A DNA stretch of 64,000 nucleotides from Adiantum capillus-veneris (lineage: Eukaryota > Streptophyta > Polypodiopsida > Polypodiales > Pteridaceae): contig CM043964.1 in the NCBI GenBank assembly GCA_014529385.2, forward strand, positions 5,735,997 through 5,799,996, in the 5' to 3' direction. The translations under genes and the position numbers were made by a program. The notes below the pieces were generated by a model. That model did no database searches. It was given only the letters and a program-made list of their open reading frames with translations, and was not told the origin of the DNA. This document shows, piece after piece, positions 55,535-64,000 of this stretch (the stretch's first letter is position 1; every line of letters starts with the position of its first letter).

Positions 55535-57334
55535 GGGGCTGAATCATCCTCCTCTCCTTCAACTTTCCCGATGGCTACTTCCCTTAGCTCTGTGGACTTT
55601 TGTCTCAGCAATGCATTATGAAAATTCGGGACCAATTTCAGTAATGAACCCAGAGGTACTTGTATTGGTGACGTGAGGACCTCTTTCCACACTGAATTCC
55701 AATCCTCCTCCTCTCTAATATCATCCTTATTTCTAGCTTTTCCTTCCTTTATTTCCAGGCCCACGGTCGATGGTCCTGATGATTTCAATGGTGGTGCGGA
55801 CTGTGGCAACCAGTTCACCATCTTTTTCCGCATTTCTTCTTGAGCCGTCCAATCTGGAATCTTTACATCGGGTGTTGGAACCACATTTTTACCCAATCGT
55901 GTGATTAATGAAACCACTAGATCGGACTCCTCCAATACTTCAATCTGAACCATAGCCACACTAGGCTATTTCCCTGCAGTGCGTTCCTGCTTCTTCCGAT
56001 CATATTCCATAGCTTCAGTACACTCGGATCGCCAGTGCCCATCCCCCAAACAGAAAAGGCATATCTTGGGTTGATTAGGATCTCGGCCACCTCTTCCGCG
56101 ACCTCGTCCTCCCCCTTGACCTCGTCCTCTTGCTTGACCTTGCAAAGGTGTCTCTGATGTATGAGCATGAGCCATCACCACAACAGGCTCTTGTCCCTGC
56201 CCTGTCTGTGGTTGTTGCCATAGAGAAGAGTCTCCTCGACTCCGATGACCCCGACCATTAAAATAACATTCCACTGTATTATGAGTATTGGTCGTGCAAA
56301 TCGCACACCACTTTTGATTCATTGCGCACTCTTGAGCAGCATGGCCCGGATTTCGATACTGGGTGCACCATAGTTCCTTCAGAATTTTAGCCACCGTAGC
56401 AGATTTTGACGATCCGGATGAAACACCTTTCCCATGACGCTGGGATTTTTTTCGAGGTGTCTCTTCCAACTCTTTCCCCGAATCGCTGCTGCTTGAGTCT
56501 GAGGAGTCTGATGGTGTGGACTCCGACTCCGAACTATCACTGCCGCTGTCTTGCGACTTCCGATGAGATTTCTTCATCTCTTTTTTCTTTGATTTCTTTG
56601 GTGATTCCATATCCTCTAAAGCTTCTCCTGCTACTACATCCCTAGCAATTACATTATCCAGTGGAGTAGTTACCTTATCCACTGTTTCCATAGTAGTTCT
56701 GAGATCCTTGTTGAGCCCCCGCAAAAAATAATCATTCAACACTTCTGCTGCCAGCCTTTGTGCCTAAGGTACCCTCTGCAAAAGCATCCAAAATTTTGCA
56801 GCATAATCCTCCACTGGCAACGACTTCTACCGTAGCTTTCAAAGCTTGATATTCGGACAACCATTTAGCAGCTTTCCCTGAGAGTGTAGATTCAAACATT
56901 GATTGTTGATGGAGAGGAATCACCACCCCAGGATGATTCAATCCATAAGATTTATTAAATTGGCGCAAATGTGCATCAGGGTCTTCTCTCGAAAGACCTC
57001 AAAACCGACTATACTTAATCTGAGGATGTGCCACCATCCCTTGCCCAACTGTACCTCCTCCCGGGAAAAGCTATCGAACACTAGGAGGTGGGGACAGTGG
57101 CGGAGACACCCCCGGACTGCTTACCGGAGACGGTGGTGGAGAAACCTGTGTGCGTGAGGGTGAACGTACGAATGGAGTGCATGACTGACTACGTGGAGTA
57201 CGCCTCGCCCACCGGAACCGCCTACCACGCACCGAGCTTGGTGATGGAGATATAGATTCCTCAGCCTGCGGTGAAGAAAAAACAAATTCATCCGAACCGC
57301 CTCTCCTCCGATGTCTTCCTACAATTGGAACCAC
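55525..57334 (-). pseudogene. gag: Element E Gag with three zinc knuckles
   Basis: - strand ATG at 57334: a P/S/R-rich N-terminus (SPSRTQVSPPPSPVSSPGVS), then a frame change, AAKWLSEYQALKATVEVVAS (capsid part), another change, and 55966-56742 with a long S/D/E block, then CTQYRNPGHAAQEC (second Cys lost), CAICTTNTHNTVEC and CLFCLGDGHWRSEC. The last two knuckles are complete and are separated by an RGRG-rich run (GRGQGGGRGRGRGGRD), typical for RNA binding. Ends in 55525-55959, leading to protease. Confidence 0.8.
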
Positions 57335-57391
57335 AGGGTCAGGCGGACCCTACGACCTAGTGCACATGCATTCATTGCAGGTCTTCCATCA

Positions 57392-57408
57392 TGCATCGGG
57401 GTCGCCAT
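57392..57408 (-). other. Element E primer-binding site
   Basis: - strand TGGCGACCCCGATGC two bases after the 5' LTR. The cognate tRNA is not identified. Confidence 0.6.
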
Positions 57409-57409
57409 A

Positions 57410-57799
57410 TGTAATGGCTATTGCCCGCATAGGAGCAATAGGCATTACGGGAATGATTACCTTCAAACTGCCTTGCATTATGTGAACATCAAACACATAG
57501 AAATAGGATAGAAGACAATACACAGTACACAGGCACAGAACACCTTCTGCTTCATTCATAGGTAATCTGGACACACAGATTTACAACTGAAGATGTAGGG
57601 ATAACATAAGGTAAGTTATATCAAAGACAAGTATGCCCCCCATATACAACCGCTGCTCCAGCGCAGATCAGGAACGGTGCACACACTCCTCCTGTCCCAT
57701 GATCTCTTGTGAAGAACTGCCGCCACGGCCGCCGCATGACTCCTGATCCGCAATGTTCAGACCTCCGTAGGACCGCATTGTGTGACTTATGCCGTAACA
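57410..57799 (-). repeat. Element E 5' LTR, 390 bp
   Basis: - strand TGTTACGGCATAAG...CATTACA. The left edge is set by the primer site and the right edge by the return of D homology (AAGTATAC, compare 15495). No second copy in the window. Confidence 0.65.
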
Positions 57800-60281
<2,482 letters not shown>

Positions 60282-61421
60282 TGTGAGCGGGATGAAAACA
60301 CACACAGCGCCTCTATAACGACCCGACACACACTCTTGGGAAGATACACACACACACTATGGGGCACCACTCGGCTTACACAACACACCTGGCCGAGACA
60401 GGGAACACACCTCTGGAGTGAGAGGAGAGAGACTATCCACTTGCCCACTCCACACAAACACACACACACACACACACCCAAAAACTCAGCTCAAAAGAGG
60501 AGAATTTCTGATGTTTAGATACAAATGAGCTTGGGCCAACACCAATGGGGCAAACAGCTCACACAATATGGGTAAAATAAGCCAGATACAATCACAAACT
60601 GGAGCAGAAACTGCGCTCATAGGAGAAACTTACACAAAAAAACAGCAGGAAAAGAGTGAGGAATTTGGCAAAATGGACAGCGCCATCGCGTCCGGAACGG
60701 CCCAAAACCCCAGTCTACAATGTCAAAGTGCTCAAATCCGACCTCGGATGAGCAGTTTACGGCCAAAACAGGCTCCAAAATGAGCAAAAACACACCTGCG
60801 GCTGTTCCTCCTCTCTTCTCCACGTTTTTTCTGGTCTTCTCTCTCTTTTTTCAGTTCCCACACTTAGCTTTATTAGTTGGGCACCCTTGGCCTTTTAGAT
60901 GACCTCAAACGGACCCCGAACAGGCCAAAAACTGACCTCGCAGTGCATAGTTGTCACCTTTTTGCATCATTCACACACCTGGCACTCAGCTTTTTTCCAA
61001 TAATGCATCTCTCCACCACGTGAAGTGGCCCCAAAAAAAAGGTCCTCATGATGACCTTTCTGCATAATTCTCACAAGCAAACACCCACGTTGTGTCCGTC
61101 CTCATCTGCGTGCAAATATTGACCTCGTTCGCCCTCCTGACGCCACTAGATGCCATCTGACGCACCTGCTGACCTCACGTCGTCGGCCCGCGGATAGCTT
61201 CCTCGAGAAGTTTTACGCGCTACCAACTCCTCCTTATTGTAGAAAAACACAATGGTACTGGTAACGATGAAAATCGATGCACTATGTACATGCTGTCCTA
61301 CCTGTACACATGTGGGCCCCACGTAACCACCTGGCTCTGGAAAATGGGCAATACTTTATTTGATGTACCATGCATGGGTATGTACATATGCGCAATCCCT
61401 TGCTCCAAAAAACTCCTGACA
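60282..61421 (-). repeat. Element F 3' LTR, 1.14 kb
   Basis: - strand TGTCAGGAG...CCGCTCACA. Left edge: D homology stops after CTTGCGT at 60281. Right edge: LTR start next to the purine tract. TG/CA ends present; a second copy would lie outside the window. Several short CA tracts inside. Confidence 0.65.
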
Positions 61422-61443
61422 TAATTTGCCCATCCCCTAGCCT
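61422..61443 (-). other. Element F polypurine tract
   Basis: - strand GGCTAGGGGATGGGC shortly before the LTR start. Confidence 0.5.
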
Positions 61444-61449
61444 GCTAGA

Positions 61450-64000
61450 TCATTCATGATCAGCAGCAGCAAAGAGAGATATGAGACTCGCCGCATCACA
61501 AGTCTCCTCATCCTTCACCAACATTTCTTGCTCCACCGACAACTCATCTTGTTCCACCATCATCAATCTAGCATGATACAATTTAAGACGCAATCCATTT
61601 ACCCTTGACTTATGTAGAACACCATCTAGGTTAGCCAGCTGATATGTGCCATTTGGAAAACACTCTACTACCTTGAAAGGGCCTTCCCACTTAATTTGAA
61701 ACTTCTTTTGGAAGGTGTTGTCCAGCTTACTGTTGTAGCGCAAAACCAAGTCATGTTGCTTGATACCCTTACTTTTGACCTTTTCATTTAGCTTTGTCAA
61801 AGCCTTATCCTGCATCTGCCCATAATGTTCCAATGCGCTCATCCTATCCAACTGGACCTCTTGTAGCTGCAAGAGCCTTTCTTTGAATGCATCACTAGGC
61901 GGCCCAAGCAACTTCTCTAACATCTTGACCGCAGGCAACTCTACCTCCACAGGCAATAGTGCTTCCTTTCCATACACCAAATGAAATGGAGTAAACCCTG
62001 TACCTGTCTTCACCGAAGTACGGTAAGCCCATAATGCACTAGGCAATTCCAAATCCCAATTCTTTCCTTGGTGCTCTGTCACTTTAGAAAGAATTTGTAC
62101 CAACTCACCATTGAACCTTTCATTTAAGCCATTACACTGCGGGTAATAAGGAGTGGTATGCTGGTGCCTAATCTTCATCTTTGTGCATAAGAAGTCTAGC
62201 AGTTTAGCTCTAAAGCCAGGCCCCTTATCTGAAAGTAACTCCAATGGCACCCCAAACTTGCAACATATTTCATCATACACAAATTTTGCCACATCCTTTG
62301 CAGTGATCTGTTTTACTGCTATAGCCTCTGCCCATCTAGAAAGATAGTCCACTGCCGTCAAGATATAGCTTTTGCCCCTGCTTGTGATAGGTAACGGGCC
62401 TATTGCATCAATCCCCCACTTTTCAAACACATCAAACGCCATAATGGTTTTTCGTAGCTCTGGCTTCAACACTCTCTTCCCAAATGCTTGACACCTATTG
62501 CAAGACCTACACCAATGGTGAACATCCTTGTGCAAACTAGGCCATACATACCCCTCTTGCAAAATCTTATGCAAGGTGATCTTTAGAGCAAAATGGCCAC
62601 CACATGCGCCTTCGTGATTCTCTTCCAACACTCTGTAAAGCTCCTCCCGCCAAGGTACACGTCTCAACACGAGATCAGCCCCTTTCATGTATAAGACATC
62701 ACCAATCAATTTGTACCTGTATGCTCTACGCACAAAGCCATACTTCTTAGACTTCTGAATCTCCTTTGGAATGATTCCTGTTAGCAAAAACTCCTCTTCT
62801 TGAGCCAAACTTTCCCGGCCATGATAAAGAGGTAAAGTGGTCCTCAACACAAATAGCTCCCCAATCATGCCTTGAGCTGCTTCATGTGCCTCTCCATTTA
62901 GAGCACGTTCAATGTGTCTGATACTCCATGCTTCAAACTTTTTTAACAGGCCTTTAATTCTGAAGCACATTTCCTTCAATGAGGTGTTCTTGCTCTTCCA
63001 CACACCCAACACTTGCTTCACCACTAACAAGGCATCACCTTTTATGCTCAACCTTCGAACCCCATGCTTCAAACAAATGTGTAATCCGGCTTCCAATGTA
63101 GCATATTCAGCCTCATTGTTACTATGAGCATCCAATTTGAACCCTCTCTTGCATACTAGCTTCCCCTCTGGATCATAAAGTGCTATACCCCCTGAAGCTG
63201 CATCATGGCTCTTTCTGTATGAACCATCAAAGAACAACACATGTGCATTGCTGATCTGTGGCACTTCTTCAACTACCTTTCTCACCACCTCTTCCTTAAC
63301 AATAAGGGGATTCTCCTTGTAGGTCAACAAATCAGCTAGGGTAGCCCTTGTACTATCTTCCACTAGAAAAGAGAACTCAAACTCTTGCAGCTCAATTACC
63401 CATTTCTTCACCACATTTGACATGTTAATACCATTAATTAACTGTGGCAAAAAGGCATAACTTGTCAAGAAAACAAAAGGCCGTGGTAGCAAGTAATGAC
63501 GAAATCGTCGACAAGCAAATATTACACTAGCCATCACTAGCTCTACTTCCGATAACTTTCTCTCCGCTACCAACTTCACTCGGCTTGCACAATACACTGG
63601 CCTCATATAATGGCTGCCCTTCCCCTTTTGCAATAGCATGGCTCCAATGGCATCATCCCCTACTGATGGATTTACATAAAAAACTTTCTCCCAATCAGGA
63701 GCCTGCATGGCTGACAACCCCCCTAACACCTCTTTCACCTCTTGAAACACTTCTTCACACTTGTCATCCCATTGCAATGGATCATGCTTTGCCACTTGTT
63801 GTAATGGATAAAGAAGCTGCGAAGACAATGGAATAAACCGTGCCATGTACTTCACTTTGTGTATAAAGGTTGCCAATTGCTTCGTACTCATAGGTGATGG
63901 AAGAAGAATAATAGACTTCACCTTATCTGGATCAGCCTCAATGCCATTTTCTGACACCATATGGCCCAATAACTTCACCCTTGGCTGTGCTAGATGACAT
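61450..64000 (-). CDS. pol: Element F Pol, Tat-type gypsy with two RNase H domains, partial
   Basis: Open for about 851 codons and still open at the window end (the first visible residues are CHLAQPRVKLLGHMVSENGI, the RT thumb), so 63978 is not the true start. Order: RT end; a gypsy RNase H (about 63430-63760) whose acidic residues are lost (FYVNPSVGDDAIG, LSEVELVMASV, VFLTSYAFLPQL); a second, archaeal/plant-type RNase H with FFDGSYRKSHDAASGG (D, about 63224-63235), NNEAEY (E, 63103-63120) and GDALLVV (D, about 63030); integrase finger (NHEGACGGHFAL ... CNRCQ), core GIDAIGP (D), LSDKGPGF (D), CNGLNERFNG (E); C-terminal GPF-type motif (IKWEGPFKVVECF). The second RNase H is the hallmark of the Tat lineage. 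Likely the most recently active element here. Confidence 0.92.
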   Translation of the reverse strand, partial: CHLAQPRVKLLGHMVSENGIEADPDKVKSIILLPSPMSTKQLATFIHKVKYMARFIPLSSQLLYPLQQVAKHDPLQWDDKCEEVFQEVKEVLGGLSAMQAPDWEKVFYVNPSVGDDAIGAMLLQKGKGSHYMRPVYCASRVKLVAERKLSEVELVMASVIFACRRFRHYLLPRPFVFLTSYAFLPQLINGINMSNVVKKWVIELQEFEFSFLVEDSTRATLADLLTYKENPLIVKEEVVRKVVEEVPQISNAHVLFFDGSYRKSHDAASGGIALYDPEGKLVCKRGFKLDAHSNNEAEYATLEAGLHICLKHGVRRLSIKGDALLVVKQVLGVWKSKNTSLKEMCFRIKGLLKKFEAWSIRHIERALNGEAHEAAQGMIGELFVLRTTLPLYHGRESLAQEEEFLLTGIIPKEIQKSKKYGFVRRAYRYKLIGDVLYMKGADLVLRRVPWREELYRVLEENHEGACGGHFALKITLHKILQEGYVWPSLHKDVHHWCRSCNRCQAFGKRVLKPELRKTIMAFDVFEKWGIDAIGPLPITSRGKSYILTAVDYLSRWAEAIAVKQITAKDVAKFVYDEICCKFGVPLELLSDKGPGFRAKLLDFLCTKMKIRHQHTTPYYPQCNGLNERFNGELVQILSKVTEHQGKNWDLELPSALWAYRTSVKTGTGFTPFHLVYGKEALLPVEVELPAVKMLEKLLGPPSDAFKERLLQLQEVQLDRMSALEHYGQMQDKALTKLNEKVKSKGIKQHDLVLRYNSKLDNTFQKKFQIKWEGPFKVVECFPNGTYQLANLDGVLHKSRVNGLRLKLYHARLMMVEQDELSVEQEMLVKDEETCDAASLISLFAAADHE

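Larger units (their letters stand above)
51981..57799 (-). mobile_element. Ty3/gypsy element E, 3' LTR lost
   Basis: On the - strand: a 5' LTR (57410-57799), primer site, gag with three knuckles, protease, RT, RNase H and integrase. The 3' LTR is missing; the end of integrase abuts the C leader at about 51980. E sits in the D repeat on its right (57800 onward). No chromodomain and no second RNase H; FLDDLSVFG in RT resembles Athila-like elements. Confidence 0.85.

Overview
The window reads as non-genic, transposon-saturated nuclear DNA from a land plant with a large genome. Evidence: Ty3/gypsy elements of several branches (a chromovirus, Tat-type with a second RNase H, and others), Ty1/copia remnants with an initiator-Met primer site, MITE-like and foldback elements, long (CA)n tracts, and no recognisable host gene, tRNA or rRNA. 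A fern or other non-seed vascular plant is possible from the feel of the gypsy proteins, but the sequence alone does not prove a clade.

Layout. 1-6.56 kb: 3' part of a decayed gypsy element on + (G1). About 6.56-12.89 kb: a second LTR element (L1) with no pol, a leader holding four diverged ~285-bp tandem units each carrying the same near-perfect palindrome, and one long decayed coiled-coil ORF. 12.89-19.62 kb: the + arm of a ~3.7-kb non-coding tandem repeat (here called D; order alpha-beta-gamma-alpha), split by a 2.3-kb gag-protease-only copia element (15810-18116, perfect 5-bp target duplication). 19.62-23.88 kb: copia fragments and a ~1.8-kb LTR-like element S. 23.88-27.49 kb and fragments out to 60.28 kb: the D repeat again on the - strand, carrying two MITE-like elements and split by larger insertions. 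27.49-36.67 kb: gypsy element B on - with both ~1-kb LTRs and a 1.04-kb foldback element between gag and protease. 36.84-51.98 kb: chromovirus C on -, interrupted by solo LTR T (38132-40140) and by a second, decayed chromovirus N (43749-51617) that itself holds a copy of S. 51.98-57.80 kb: gypsy element E on -, joined directly to truncated C. 60.28-64 kb: 3' LTR and pol of Tat-type gypsy element F on -, the best preserved reading frame, running off the window end.

How it fits together. The value of the window is its stratigraphy. Because D occurs in several copies, most insertions can be checked against an uninterrupted paralogous site inside the same window, and insertions into coding sequence can be checked by whether the host reading frame resumes. 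This gives exact boundaries for the small copia element, a 288-bp MITE, solo LTR T, element N and the foldback. Most frames are broken by in-frame stops; several frame changes coincide with short tandem duplications (13, 14, 32, 136, 181 bp). No element is demonstrably autonomous, although F pol is open over all 851 visible codons.
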